64,000 nucleotides of DNA from the NCBI GenBank assembly GCA_963978905.1, contig OZ022260.1, forward strand, positions 14,373,725-14,437,724. Direction: 5' to 3'. The notes under the pieces are model-generated. The model saw nothing but the letters and a program-made list of their open reading frames with translations. It had not been told where the DNA came from and did not search any database. This document shows positions 1 to 14,600 of the stretch, one piece after another (position 1 is the stretch's first letter; each line of letters begins with the position of its first letter). The position numbers were made by a program, and so were the translations under genes. The stretch comes from Trichostrongylus colubriformis (lineage: Eukaryota; Nematoda; Chromadorea; Rhabditida; Trichostrongylidae).

Positions 1-1716
1 TGAAAGGAGAGAGGACTGACCGAGCCAGACGAAAGTGGCAGGAAAAACAAATAGAGGATAGACGAGTGACAGGGATGCAGAAATCGTGACTGCCACAGCT
101 GAACACATCCAAAGATGGGGCTGCGGTAGATGCTAGTTAGAGGTGTCTATCTGCAAAGGGTGGGTACTCATACTAGCGCGAGGTGTGTTCTCACACGTTG
201 CCCACTTTCGTAGACAAAGCAAAATTATTTTGTTTACAAACTTTAGAACTTTTGCAGTAAACTGAGATTTAAGGGATCGCTCACACCAAGCCAACATGTA
301 ACGGGACTACGGGGTGTTGGGTAGGGGGAATCACGAAACAGGAGACATCGAATTCAAAAATGAAATGAAACAAAAATTCAGCAGCAACAATCACTGGCTA
401 TAATTATAGAATATTGCTTGCAAATGAAATGAAAACTAATTCTCCCTTGAGTGAGAAACGATTGATTGTTGCTTTCAGATTACTTCCCGTGTGATCGGGC
501 ATGCTGTACGCATTTTTTCAACTATTTAAATATGATAATGGTATCGGTGTCTGACAGTGGTAACGGTGCGATGCTGTGGTGTAGGAATGGCGCAGTGATA
601 CGTGGTGCTGCTTTCATTTGCATGGTGAAATGATCAGCTCACGCTCCGTGCTTGTCTAAGCAGGTAAAGCATTTCTTTAAGCATTTCTTTCCTCCAGGGT
701 CAGTGAATTGGAAACAGACCAGTTTAGAAGGACAAAAACAGTTATAAATCGACTAACCTCGGAAAGTTATTGTGTAGACCAAAATTCGTTGAATACGTTA
801 TTCTTTTACCTTGACAGAGATATTTTGTTCTTATAGGTCGGTTCCCACAAATGAACCATATTTTTGGCCTACTTGAAGTTTTGGTGCAAAAATAGTGAGT
901 GCAATTTCTGGAGTCGCATTTGTAGGTACGCGGAATTTCGCAGGATCTTCTCTTCGTACATACTTTTCTAGTTAACATGCACTAATGGTCCTCTCAAAAG
1001 GTGAACACAGCGACCACTAATCTAATCAAGCCCCTGTAACAGTGCCTTGTTGATTTCGTATCGTAATCGGGAGCATGGCGCATACGAAAGAAAAAGATTA
1101 CTTGCCGAGGAATCACCAGCCAGCTCTATGACTGCGCTGTCTAATTGTAAAGCAATTACCCGTAGTCATAGCATAGCTTACGAGTGTGTTTATGATGTTT
1201 AGCAGGTTCTATAGCGGTTTCCTAATGTCTCGCAGTCCATTGTCGACCGTTAGCACTAATTGGACTGGTCTTGTTTTACGATCAAATTAACGACACAGGG
1301 AAAGTTTCTTTTGAGAAACACGCGAGAATCCTGTAAACTAGAGTTTAAGGACTTCTGAGGTGGGGGTGGTATCGTCGCGCTCTGTCAAGGGAATCATATT
1401 CTTTGAAAAAATTCGAAATTTGATGTTTGGCCCAGATTACGGGTGGTCTTCTACAGCTTTTCGAACTACGCTATGGATTCCTTCCTTCGAAAGGGATGAT
1501 AGCATCTGCTGAGCTTTTCGATGAACAGTGTTCAGTTATGGAATTTTAGGGACCACAGAAACATTCTTGGACGATGCATCAATGACGAGGTTGTGCCAAG
1601 CGGGATTTGTTGTACTCCAGCAGATCTACCACTTGTTTGTCTTTTTTATCTTTCTCTCATAGACAGTCAGCAACCCTTTATTGAATTACGGTAAAAACGG
1701 AGCTGGGTTTAGTCAA
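1..1716. other. Intergenic, no gene recognised
   Basis: I see no conserved exon, RNA gene or complete repeat here. Open frames are short (under 100 codons) and lack splice context or recognisable domains. Confidence 0.5.
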
Positions 1717-2005
1717 AAAGATAAGGATAAATTTTCTGATGTTGATCACTCTCTTATGTGGGATGCGCGGCTCATTCCAGCTCCACTCAGAATCGTCATG
1801 GCAGGTGAATGCGATTTGAAGACTTGCGGAGCCAGCCACTGCACAAGTGAGTGCTTTTATCCACTGGTAGTCTTAGTGTCTGGTACCAGTAAACCTACCC
1901 CGGAGGGATGGAAAGCTCAGCTAGCTTGGACGGGCATCGATGTGGGATTCGATCTTCGACCATGAGAGTGGGATGCGCTTCACCTGTCAGTACACCATCT
2001 TCGCC
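1717..2005 (-). repeat. tRNA-derived SINE family 1, copy 1
   Basis: On the minus strand this copy begins near 2005 with a head resembling box A (TGGTGTACTGACAGG), then a degenerate box B, a conserved body, and the tail at 1717-1760. The body contains the family signature GCGGC/GCGCATCCC and a stretch matching the copies at 14490-14779 and 51006-51298. A 94-codon open frame over this region (1681-1965) is a by-product of the repeat and not a gene. Confidence 0.65.
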
Positions 2006-5000
2006 ACAGATCACAGTTAACAATTCGTAGCAAGAGAACACTCGAATAAAGGACACACACTCCAAAACTATCGGACACTCAACACCAACTAAAATGCCTC
2101 GTTTACCTTATATACCTCCCAGTGATGAAAGTGCAAAAGTCTCGAGTAGGTTGAATCCTCCGCAGAAGCGGCGTTCAAAGTCCAGAGTTCGCGCTGGTAC
2201 CCACTGGAAGGGCACACACTAACTGGAAAAGCTACTTTCTCAAGTTGGAATCTCAGCTTCCTATGATATGTGGGGAGGCGCCAAGGATTCTTCTTTTTAT
2301 TCAGAATGGTAGTGGAAGATGAGTGAAATTTGGCCAACATGGGAACCAGTCGATACAGTCATTGCTTCCATAACCCCATTCATATCTATCTGTTTCCGAC
2401 TTTTGAGACATGGAAGGCCTATTTGGCCTGGAGAAGCAGTGACCCAACCTTTGATTCCTGGATTACTGGTGGGACCGGCATCATTGATTGGATATTTTCA
2501 GTTACGTTTCATTCTGAACAATTCCATGTGGCTTATTTGGATTGCTAAGGGACGCTCTTGCTATGCTAACTAACATTAGGGCCTACGAGCACAATGGTTT
2601 CATACGCATAGGATGGAATGAGGCCTTGAGACAGAGCAATACTTGGAAATATTTGATTTTAGTTACTTGTCTACTTAAATATCTCTTTATTTAACTAAGA
2701 GTAATACACACTCGAACTTCAAATTAATTAAACCAAATAATTAATGAGCAGTGACAATGTCAATTTAAGGGCTTCGCAAAGCTTAAGATAAACAAGCTGC
2801 AGTTCAACTCCTGACACGCCAGTTAGGAGGATTCTCGGGTGCCATTAACTGAATCGAGACATGATCACTTACTTCAATGAGGTGTTGCGCAAGCCCTCTC
2901 TTCATATATCCCCAAACAGCGTAGTCCACAGGGATGGGATCGGGCGAAAGGCTTCTCATTTGACCTCCTCAGGTGCTCGTTAACGTCACGTCCTGTCATC
3001 GAATCATACTCCAAGCGCCGTCATTCAAAATCGAGGAAGTCGAATCGAAAAGTGATGTTCGATTTTGAGTTCCGTTAACAATATCCTTTAAACACTTTGT
3101 AGTGACAGAGGTCATCCAGAATATTCAAATCGTACTTCTGAATTTCCAGTCTTTTCATTCATAATCCACGCTTAACTCGGATTCCTTTTCATGGCTCGTC
3201 AACAGATTGACATTTCCATGAAAGCAAAGCCGGCTTTGGCTGATGAATACCGCGCGAAGTGGCAATCTCAGCGAATCAAAGCACCTGAGAATTATCAGCT
3301 GATCTGCTGGAGATTCTATGGGGAAGCGCTTAATTCTACCATATTATAAGAGTTAATTAACAAAAATCGATATGGGTAAAGCTGGAGGGGATTAAGACAT
3401 TGAAGAGCGTAAGTTCCACAAGGGGTCAACAAAGGAGTGTCGTGTTAGGAGTTGACCTGTATACATGGCACCATAGTAAGATGAGACAGGAAAAGATCAT
3501 AACCCGGAAACCTGGGACCGGAGGCCACATGAGAGGTGCTGTAGTAGACACGCACTGGTAACCCACAGGTAACCCACATAGAATTCTCGCGGTTGTGATA
3601 GGGTGATGGATGTAGAAGAATCTCGGAGAGGAATGTTGCAGTGTAAGCCTGGAAGAAACTTGCCTTTCTCCTGGAATGCGAAACTAACACCTATGAAAAG
3701 GGTTAACTTCTCCCATAGAAACTGTCTAAATATATGACTTTTTACTAAGTGATAGGTAAAAAAGGGAGACATTATTTTAAATGCAGGTGCGAGAAACCTA
3801 TCGTATAAATTAGTTAAGCAAGCGAGATGTTTATTTATCCCCATTTATTGATTAACTGACAAAGAGAATATTTTTAGGCACACATGCACGGCGCGATCAT
3901 TGGTCTTTGATAATAAATTTGAGAGTTGTATCAATTAAAATTGGTTCGTATCAATTAACTGTTACCACAAACTACGGATGAAGCCTTCATTTATACACTT
4001 TTACCTTTTACCCTTGTAAATGTGCATTGCTTTTGTATCTTGAAGCTCAACAGTCGGTGGGAACAATCAAATAAGGTCCCCCTACAGGATGGGCGAGAAG
4101 GTGAGAAGTGAAATGCCAAGTGAAATCGTATACTTTTTAGACTAGTGGTGAACACCCCTATTGTGTCCGTGATTTACAGTGCACAGCAATCCAGCAAATA
4201 CGTAAATTTAATTCAGAGAAAACAAGAATTTTTTTGCAAACTTATGTGCTAACTTCTAACAACCAATTCCACGTGTTAATTGTTTGTCAAAATTTTATCG
4301 AAGTTTTTTGCCGTTTCGAGATTTAGTTTTCACTCGTACGTTTAATAATATAACACATTTCTGCTGCCGGTGTTGTATAGGAGAGTCTGCAATTTTGAAC
4401 AGTCGCCTAAAAAACACCGGGAGAGGTGCATACGGTACCTGCTTGAAGCTCGGTAATTGCCCAAACGACGCTTCGCCACAAGGTTGAGTGTGGATTCTTC
4501 GGATATTCTCTACCGGATACGTCTTTCTTTCATTTCTTGGCGTAATCTCCATTTCATTTATTCATTAGTTTGTTTTGTTTTTGTTGTCACTTGTTCAACG
4601 CCATCATGAATGAAATAAGTTGCGTCTTCTCTGCCCACCGCCAACAGATAACTCGGTTACTGAAGTCTGCAGTTCGAGGTGATGCGCACCAGAACCGCAA
4701 TGGCGCATCAAACGCGCGTTTTTCAACGAAAGTTTCGCTACACATCTCTTCTAAGCTCGAATGTTTATTTACAAAAGAAAGTGTTGAAATACGTTTTCCT
4801 TTCCTGCAAACCTCCCAGTATCTTCAAGTTCTCATGGTGTGAGCGCAGATGGCGTAGTGAGTAGTGGCGTCGTTTCCAGATGGGTTTCCGGGAAACACTG
4901 CTCCAATTCCAAATCCAATCAACTAGTCGAGCTTTTTTCGCTTTTTAGCGAGATTGGTATGTAGTCAACAATGAATGAAAAATTTGGATGAGTCTACTTT

Positions 5001-6239
5001 GTTATTGTACGGACTTCAGCATCTACGTAAAAAACAGAAATTGGCAGTGACCAATCATTTTAGAATGCGCCACACATTTCCTTTGCCATCAGAACTGCAC
5101 TTGCATTTGCTTTTGCGATTTGGCCCACACAATAAGTTACGTGGTCAACCCATGCACAAATCGGTGCTTTTGTACGCAGACTAGTCAATCAAAGGCACTG
5201 GGAAGTGGCAATTTTGGCCTACGTTAGAACCTACAGTAAGGCTTGCAGTTCACTCGGCTGTAAACATTGCACGCACGACACCTTGCTAAGACATCGAGTG
5301 CGAATTCAATGGATTTCCTTTTACCATTCACATCTTTTTTTTCTTATCCTTTGGCTTATTCTCCCACTCACTGTGTCACTTGATTGTCACTGTTGAATGT
5401 TTCACTTATTCACGTCATTATGAATGAATGAAATACACCTTACGAGACAACAAATGACATCTCCGCCACCAAGCAACTTAGAAAGGTGATGTTACAGTTT
5501 ACAGAGATGCGCGGGAGGTGCGAGTTTAGACCACAACGTCGCGGTTTTGGGTTGAGCTTCCTTACGGATCATTGCTTTTAACCTCGAATGATCTTTTCAT
5601 AACGATCATTTTTCCTACTTTCCTATTTCTCCTGTCCTCTTCCGGTTCCCATAATACGTTATTCCACCGATTCGAAGGGTGAAAGTTTTGCTGTTTCGGA
5701 CAGGAACTTTTGGAAGACCATATTAATGAGTGCAGCGCTACTTGTCACTACAGCATTTCCCGGTCACTTGAACTGTTACTGTTTTGCTATTGGACTTGCT
5801 GCATCTCTTTGTAATTTCATATATATGTAGCTGCCTTATTTGAATGTCTGTACAGCACAAGCTGGCTTCATCTGAAGGTACTTTGAGTAAGTGGGATACA
5901 TTATGGATGGCTGGGACATGGACCGATCCAATTTTCACCTAAGCATTTTAGTTATGTGAAATAAGCAGAGCCAGCACGTTGTGGCAAGGATATGCGAGCA
6001 GCATATCCCAATCGCTAAGCACCTCTACATCCGAAAAGAATTTCGTACAGATTGGTATGCAGCCTTGTAGCCTCGATCTCGCACGCTTCTTAAAAAATTC
6101 TTGTTGTTAGACGGGCTTCCTGAGATAAAAGTGTTATTTAGTTGCCTGAGGATTACAAAGCGTGGGTTCTCACAGATTTAAGGAACCCGGATGTGTTGGG
6201 AGAGTGGGAAAGATGGTAAAAAAGGATTGTTGCGAAACG
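2006..6239. other. Intergenic, no gene recognised
   Basis: Open frames up to 115 codons occur on both strands but none shows a known motif or credible splice sites. Two weakly similar stretches near 4575-4625 and 5380-5440 (both with a TTGTCACT...ATGAATGAA core) hint at an old duplicated repeat. Confidence 0.4.
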
Positions 6240-6640
6240 AAAATTCAAACCTGAAGTCGATAATCGGTAGAGAAACTCGGCTTCAAAAGCATGACGTTGT
6301 GTCTGTATTCGCATCGAGCGCATCTTTTCGAACTACAACACCACCTTTCCGAGATGCTCGCTGTGAAAAATGTCATATTTTGTCTCGTAGTGTGTATTTT
6401 ATTCATACATGATGATGTGAAATAAATGAAATAGCAAACAGCAGCAATCAAATGAAACAATGAATGAGGGTAAGAAAGTGTAAAAAAAAGGTGATCAAAA
6501 TCCAAAAAAAATTGATTTAATTTACACTCGACGTCTCAGCAAGGAGTCGTGTGTGCAATGTGTGCAACACAGCTGACTGCAAGCTTTTACAGGTCATACC
6601 GTAGGCCAAAATTGTCACCTCCCGGTGTCTTCAAGGCGAT
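6240..6640 (+). repeat. Dispersed repeat family D, copy 1
   Basis: Shares ordered blocks with 44425-44705. These are a CGATAATCGGT block, a block with ACCACCTTTCCGAG before GCTCGCT, a block with GTCGTGTGTGCAATGT, and a block with ATACCGTAGGC followed by TCCCGGTGTCT. The order is conserved but the spacing differs. I see no terminal repeats and no transposase, so its class is unknown. Confidence 0.55.
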
Positions 6641-7091
6641 AGGTGACCTACGTCACACAGCATAGAAAGTACTAAAAATTTACCGAAATTTACAGAGTGG
6701 TTTTTAGAGTCAAGAAGTTCCTGTTAACTGTCCTATCACATCCTCTGTGGAAAATCAGGTAGCCCACACGGAAAGTCAAAGGTCGATGTACCACTGAGAG
6801 TGCAATATGGTATAGAAGAAAGTGGTCGGTGCTATGCCCGCTACGATGCGATGTTACCCTTTCCAAAAGCTCCCCTTTCACTCTTCCCATAGACTTCCAT
6901 CAACCCACGAAAAGGGCAACCAAGGTTTTAGTTCAAAATTTCTTGGGAACAGGAATTAAAAATAAGATATAATATAATATCCATTTAGTCACATAGTATC
7001 CATGAGTTCATGTTTAAGAGCCAATCAAAATTAAACTTGAAGTCGTGCAGTATTATGTATTGTGTACTATATTACCACTGAAGCAGTATTG

Positions 7092-7270
7092 TGTGGAGGT
7101 GGGTTATGACAGATAGCGCGCACTCCCACTCTCATGGTGCGGGGATCAAATCACGCATCAACCCACACCCAGGCCAACCAAGTTTTCCATCCCTCTGGGA
7201 TTTCTGAATGGAATTAAAATGAGCGGCGCATCCCACAGAATGTGTTGACTGAGGCCAGCATCCTTATAAA
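7092..7270 (+). repeat. tRNA-derived SINE family 1, internally deleted copy
   Basis: Carries the box-B-like block GCGGGGATCAAAT and the CCAGGCCAACCAAG block. It then jumps directly to the GAATGGAATTAAAATG / GCGGCGCATCCC tail, so about 100 bp of the family body is missing. Confidence 0.6.
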
Positions 7271-7639
7271 TTTTATCGTTTTATAATGCTACCGTTGTTT
7301 CTCGCTTCTCCCTTCAAATTACGGCCCTACTCCTTAGAGACAGCGCTGGGGGTACTGTGGTTATTAAGAAATCCCTGAAAGAAAATACTTACATGGCAAC
7401 TATGAGCCTAAGAAGGCAATCCTTGGCGAAATCCCTTTGAAAAGGGCGAATCCGAGCTGTAGAAACGGCGCAACGGATAAGAGCTGACGCCTTTGGATGA
7501 TCGACCCCGCCTACGAGCGATGTGATACCTGGTGGGCTACGATACGAGCGGCCAAGGACATGTGGTGAGATGAGATCGAAGGTATTGCGATGCGCTCTCG
7601 CAGTTTTAGCCTGAAGCTCACTTCAGAAAAGAGATGCTG

Positions 7640-7850
7640 TCGTATGTCCAGACATTCCTTACTTGGCAGCATGCGAATGGAAATTTTGTTCAGAGTATCC
7701 GCCTCTTGACGGAAAGGTCGTCCGCGTCGAGAATCAACACTGGAAAGGGGCTCCTACTTCTCGGGTTTTTGGCCACTTCCATCCGTTTTCTACACTGTCC
7801 TGTTACTAGGCATCTGGACTTTCAGATTAACTATTTCTTTTACTTTTCAT
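7640..7850 (+). repeat. Dispersed repeat pair E, copy 1
   Basis: Matches the reverse complement of 45880-46100, including CTCTTGACGGAAAGGT, TCGAGAATCAAC and TCCTACTTCTCGG. The two translated copies share the string LTER(S/W)SASRIN, so the pair may derive from an old coding element, but no domain is recognisable. Confidence 0.5.
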
Positions 7851-8499
7851 CCGAATTTCCCCTAATGATGCTTTTACCCGAACTGGAAACCTACCCTTTT
7901 CCCCTGAAAGAACCAATCAGGACTAGTAAGGGTGTTCCTCCTATCATGCTGCACCCCACTCCTACATTGGTTTGTATTCACTGAGACCTTGGATTCACTA
8001 CATCTGAGATAGTCCCCCTCGATGGCATGAGATAGCTAAGCCGAAGAGGATGAAATGCTGGGTATTCCGTGGATGAGCCAGCAATCCGGCAGAATCTCTC
8101 GCGCGGAAAAGGCTCTTCTTGCGATTTCCCTGAAATGCTCCGAACAAATGGTTGGCCCAATGCTATGTCACGACTAAAATAATAGCCAAGCTCTATTCAT
8201 AGAACTTCCGAGGTGAGGGGTCCGAAGCGAAGTTCTGCACCTCGATTCCTGTTCATGAAACATTCTTGCACTTTCAGTTGCGTAATGGCCATAAAAGGTG
8301 CATCCAGTACATCAGAAGCGCTTTCCGTCGGCGTCTCACCAGGTCGCGTCGATCTTCCATTTCTAGAGGCGTGGCATGACGAATTATCTTGGTGTGTATG
8401 TGTGTGTGCAGCAGAAGGGTGGAAATCGATTCAGCCACACTCAGCCACACACCCAGCAGCCACAGCCACAGCAGCTTGTCCCAGGAGCCAGCCGTAAGA

Positions 8500-8648
8500 A
8501 GGAAACAGTCAGTCAGTCAGTGATTCAGTCAGTCAGACAGCTATCCCGATCAGTCCGTCATCTGACGACAACGGTAGCACGACATCACCACGACGACGAC
8601 GACGGCAGGCAGCAGCAGTAGCAGCAGTACCGGCAGCAGTAGCCTTCC
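8500..8648 (+). repeat. Simple-repeat 5' leader of the Rab27 gene
   Basis: The bases just before the Rab27 start codon are a patchwork of short tandem repeats: CAGT units from 8506 to 8541, CACGACGAC units around 8587-8605, then GCAGCAGTA units to 8640. They probably lie in the 5' untranslated region. A possible trans-splice acceptor (ACTTTCAG) ends at 8277, which would give a leader of about 370 bases; this is inferred. The region 7851-8499 shows nothing else. Confidence 0.45.
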
Positions 8649-11600
8649 ATGGGCGACTACGACTACCTCATCAAATTTTTGGCGCTCGGTGATTCTGGTG
8701 TAGGGAAAACGTCATTCTTGGTGAGTTTGAGGGGAAAGTTTATTCCATGTGTGTCAGTACTATCGAATGTATCCGATTTTCAGCATCGCTACACTGATAA
8801 CACCTTTACTGGTCAGTTCATATCCACTGTAGGAATCGATTTCAAAGAGAAGAAAGTGGTGAGTGTTTTGGTTTTTCTGGATGTCTCTTAGAAAGAAACT
8901 TGTGGGGATCAAGCTGGAAAAATTTGTGTGAAAATTTCTATTGCAAAACGAGCAGATGGGGCTCATTTGCATCCTCTGGAGAGTTTCCAGGGATTTCAGC
9001 TGAGCTGCATAATCAAAGAAATTGCTCCTTCAATGCTGCTATAACTAGCCTTATCCATCTTTACTTTCCATTTTATTCCCCGTGAAGATAAGGCAAGTTA
9101 GTGTTCAGTACACCTGCGCCCGATAAGCGTGAAAGTTCCCACATTTGAAAGAAATTGAAGTTACTTGAAATCGACTTTTCAGGTGTACAAGAGCGCCAGA
9201 GGTGGATTCGGTGGTCGAGGACAACGAGTACTTTTACAGTTATGGGACACAGCTGGCCAAGAGAGGTGAGGCTTAAAGTATCAATTTCGTGTACCATGGA
9301 CTTACTTCACTATTTCTAAAGCGTTTGAGAAAATTTTGAATAAAAAACCTTTTTTCGCGGTCATTTATGGCTTATTACGGCCTCTCTAATGAAGCATTTT
9401 CCTGGCAGGCACACCTAAGCCGCTTGTCCTGCTGGTTTCCCTTTTTCTACTTTCCATATTCAGTGCGTCGAATCCCATTTTTCAAAGTAACAGCACTTCC
9501 CGTCTGCCGCTAATCGATTTTTCTTAATTTGCTTTTTAATTTGGCCGGCGGCATGGTATATGTAGATAAAGCAGGTGAACGAGATGGGTGGGAAGAGAGG
9601 AAGAAGGAAGTAAGAAGTAAGAAGGGTGGGATGACGAAGGCTGTCAAAGGAGTCATTCGTGCACGGGTGTGGGATCACTTGTTCTCAAATGTATCAACTG
9701 TTTTGCACGAAATTTTCCCTGCCCCAGTAACTACCGGTGGCAGGGAAAGTTTCGTGTAGAACAGTAAATATCAAAAGTTTTCTGAAATCTTGCTTGGTTA
9801 ATGGCTCATGGACAGTTGCTGTAGGTAAAATGGGGTACAGGGATAAGCTCAAATATGGACTATTCGTACAAGCAGACGTTAAATTGTAAAGTATATTTAA
9901 AATGATATGATTTGAAAATGAATGATTAATGATTGATGTAAAATCTGATGATTGGGTGTTGATGATTGAAATGATAATGATTGATTTCTCATACCACGAA
10001 CATTACTTGTTCGCATATCCCATCGAAATGATTATCGGATTTTTTGTTCTTTTTGATAATTTTGGTGAAGTACGGGAACATTACACCAGTTTTCAAGAAA
10101 TACAGTGCCTATCGCATTGTCTCTCTTTTTGAGAGCGTTTTATAGCATTGTTATGGGTCATCTTCTTCGGATGATAGAATTTTTTTGATGATTTTCTTGT
10201 GACTACCGTTTTCAATGGCGAGTTCTGACTTTTCTGTATCGTTCAGGAACAGTTTGTAGCTTCCCCTAGAGATGACAGCTTGTCCCCTAGAGATGATATG
10301 TTGACGCAAGTTTTCGTTCGCAATTGGTTATCACCAATTGCAAACGAAAACTGATAATGACTTGACACCTGAGGTTGATTGTCTGGCCAAAGACTTGGAT
10401 TGCTTGCGTTTCGATGGACTTTAATCTGATCTCTACCTCATACTTTTGGCTTCACTTTTTTTAAGGGTCTCTTTCAGAACTTTGAGGCGCACTAGATTTT
10501 TCGAAGGACTTCCCTCCCGAGTGTTTTTCTTATTGCGCTTGGTACACATCCTGACTAGCAGGCTTGGCAATATTTCACCTGTCCTACGGTACATATCCCA
10601 TAAATAATGTCTGTTCCCCGGCATTGCAGTGGATTCTCAGGGAAAAACTCAATCGGCAACCGTGTCCTATGGGCCTAAACGGCAATGGATATTCTGAGCA
10701 AATGGCCGTTTTTCAAAGGAGGTTGCCCAGTAACGTGGGAGGCTCAAACTCATGATTTATGGGATGCCTTTATAGTCTTTCGGGCATTGCCGCGTCCATT
10801 ATCCCTTAACGGGGAGAAGGCTTAAAGGTCCATAGACGTTCAGGAATGCGCCATGCACTTCACTATACCATTCGTCTAATGTAAACAAAAATGAATGTGG
10901 ACGTAATGGCGAGACTAGCTGAAGCTCTAGTCATTGTTTTTTATTTTCCAAACGGGTCTGCCACCAATAAGCCGACCCTGTTGCGGGGATGGAAAGCTTG
11001 ATTGGTCCATAGCGGAAGTGGATTCAAAGGCTCATGGAAGGGCAGTGCGGCATAGACACAGCTGTGCGCTACCCCCCTTTTCTAACCTCATGAAAACCAG
11101 TGGACTCCTCCTTATTCATCACTGCATTGCCCTTTCCATCCTCCTTTTCTGACCATTCATTATTTTTGTGCAGCGAGATATGTCCTTCCAGACACAGCTT
11201 TCATAAAACCTTGAGTTCCTGGGATTAGCGCGTGATGAATGGACTGGTTGACGTCCTCAGACAAGGTCTCTCACGGACATGCTTAGTGCAGCCATATTGA
11301 CAGCGGTGTCGGGTTCCCTGGAGAGCTGAAAAAACACCCTGTTATAGGTAACGAATTCCTCTGCAAGAATCCTTTTCTAATTCTGAATGCGAATTTGTCG
11401 AAAAATTAGAAACGGTAGAGAAATCTCAAGGGAGGGAGGGGGGGGGACAATGCGAAAGGTTCAAGGATGGCTGAACAAAACAAGCTGAGATGAGGTCAGG
11501 TACGGTAGCGACAAGCCTCTGCCTCGCTGTTCTGCCTGGTATGAAAGGTGCGTGCCACCTGGGTTAAAAAGCTATTTGGAGACCGGTAACTACCACTGCT

Positions 11601-14600
11601 TCTGATACCGTGCCTCAGCTCCTCTACCATACCTCTGCTTCAATGTCTTGCCTGAAGTACGTGCTACTTGGATTAAGAAGAGGCTTCGAGTACTGTAACT
11701 ACTCCGTTAATCCATTGTCAGGGTGACGTGCAAGTGTTGCGACGAATGTTCTAAAAGGTCAAGTCACACGCGCTGCACAGAGGGCAGTTCACTATGGAAA
11801 AGACAAGTTAACATTATCATCAGATTAAAACTTTATATTGAGGGCTGTAACAGTGACTAGATTCCACCTTTCCTATAGCTCTTTTCTGCATTCAAACGGA
11901 ATCATATTTAATAGAAGATGTTATAACTCAAAGGAATCGTCCACGGAAAAATGAGTTTTTCTGTTACCCATATTTTTATGAAGTATTAGCTTAATAAGGA
12001 CCGCCAAATTTCAACGCAAAAAAAGCGAGAGTCCGTCTGAGATACAGAACCATAAGTTCTCGGCCGGGTGGGCGGGGCCTCCGAGCAAGTGCCCACAGTG
12101 ACGTCCGCCGCGGTCGGAGAAGCATTGTAGGAACAGAAAACTACGTGAACAGTCCCACTCTTCTTTCCCAACTGCAACGAACGACGGGACGGGACTTTTA
12201 CTCGAAGGTCCCGCCCACCCGGACGAGAATTTGGGAGGCTGTATTTGAGCCAAATTCTCACTTTTCCGCGTTGAATTTTGCTGGGGCCTTTATTAGGTAA
12301 TTACAACATAAATATATGGGTAACGAAGGAACGCATTTTTCCGTGAACGATTCCTTTAACTATTTATTAGGTTGATTCATAATAAATCGGACAAATTGAC
12401 CAATTTTAATCGTTGTCGTACAACTTTTTTACGACAACAGGGATTCACTTGAAATATACTCCATCTTTATCGATGATCTTCTGCCACGGTATAGGCAGAT
12501 CATGGATGCCCTTGCTCCAGAAGGCCGGAAGCTGGAGCTCGAAGAAGTTGCCGAGTGCCGCCTTGACCTCGTCGCGAGTTTTGAAGTCTTGGCCGTCCAG
12601 GTGGCGTTGGCTGTGGGAGAAAAGGTGGAAATCTGAAGGGGCCAGGTCTGGGGAGTACGGTGGGTATAGAAGTACGGTCCAACTGTACGACAGCAGCTCG
12701 GCCTTGGTCGATCTTGCGAAGTGCGGTCTGTGGAAGTAGACACGTTGTCGTGCTGGAAGTAGACATGTGACCGCCGCCGTAGCGAACTTTGGACATTGGC
12801 CTTCAATTCTCGTGATTGACGAACGTAGACGTCGGCGGATACTGTGGTACCTTCATCGAGCAGCTCCCAGTACTCTACGCCGTGTACGCTCCACCAACCG
12901 CGGTTTTCGCCTTCGATGGAATAGTCGCCTGACGCAAACTTCGAACGCTACAACTACAGTGTACTTCTGCCGGGGGCATGCTCTTTGTGAACTTCTATCA
13001 GACGTCAGCCGATATCCGCGGGTTCCTGGCCAGATAGCGATATAAATAGTATGACGTTGCGGATGTGGTCTCTGGACGGCTTGAAATCGTGCGGCATGGT
13101 GGCGGAATGAAACTACTTTGGAGTGATTATTTTGCGGTACTTTGAAGAGCTTTTCATACTCATTCCAACGGTACCTCGCGCGTCCATTTTCGTTAATTCG
13201 TTACTGAGTTATGATCTCTAGAAATCATCACTACCATTTGTCCGATTTATTATGAATCAACCTAATATATTAGTACATCCAACTCTATTGCATTTAACTT
13301 TGCAAGTATCTGCCTTTATTCGTTGATCTTTATCCGTGAGATAAGTAGTACACTTACCTAGTCAAGATCTTGTTAGTGGAAAAACAATCGTTTCGTGTAA
13401 CAAACCCACTCATGGGTGACCTGACTCCATTATGGTACTGTAGTCAAGATGCTTCATATCTTGCCAGTCTATTAGTTCAATTCAACAAAATTTTAATTCC
13501 GATGAGCGAATCTTCCTGCACAACACTCCACTTCCGCGTGGGCGAGTAGGAAGCATGAGTGGGTTGCACAAATACGTCAACAGATAATTTCACTGGAACG
13601 ATGCAACAACAAACACATGACAAATTAGTTGGAGTTGAACGAATTGGAGAGAACCATAACTAACCCAATTCCAATAGGGCAGAGGTAAAATAGGATAGGC
13701 AACGGATTATCCTTCCAAGCTTTTCAGAAGGACTGTGGGGACCACAGGAGCATATCGCATAGTAAAAGGCGACGAGAGGCGACAGATCAAGCTCACAGAA
13801 TCCCACTGTGACTCTGGCCCTTTGTAGGAACACATTCCCACACGTACGTTGCTAACCCACAGCTCTTTACCCTGACACCCAGACGACCCTACCCTTTTGG
13901 CTGCATTTGAAATTCAGTTTAGCATCATTTTAATGTTGTTCTTATTTGAGAAAGTGTGGTTTGTTGATTGGTACTGGAAAATCATACAGGCTACAGTGAA
14001 CGCTTTGAAATGCCTCACTAATCTGAATGAAAGTCGAGAACATACTGTGAGAAGAACTACTCTCCAATAAAATCCCGCATGACCTTCTCAGTGTGCAGTT
14101 TTATCGCGATGCAGCTGCATGTACACTTCCATTTTAGTATTCCTAATGTAGTTAATCTGATGCAAATGCATCCGCTTCGAGTTTTTGCAGTGAGTGCAAT
14201 TACGGACATAACAAGTTGTCACTGAATCCAATATTGCTCGCGTCCCCGATGACTATACAGTATACCAAACCCAGACTTTGTTGCTTACTGACATCCACAT
14301 GCCACCTCCTATATGCAGTTTTGAAGGCAATGGTAGGGGTAGTTCGGGCCGAATATGGAAAGATCCACGTAAAAGTCGAGGTGAAGGAAAAAGGAATGGA
14401 ACAACAGAATCCCCTAAAAATAAGACCCTTTTCATTGCTAATTCCGAAAGGGGGCGGGTCACGGTAAAAAGGGGCGGGCTACCATGAATCAAGGATGAAG
14501 TTTTTGAAGTTAATCAATCCCTTCTTGGGATGCGCCGCACATTCTAGATCCATTCAGAATCGCGATAGCTGGTGAGTGTGATGTGGCCTATACAACGACT

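Noticed and set aside
571..620. tRNA-like ATGGCGCAGTGATACG string
   Set aside because: No box B within 80 bases and no stems.
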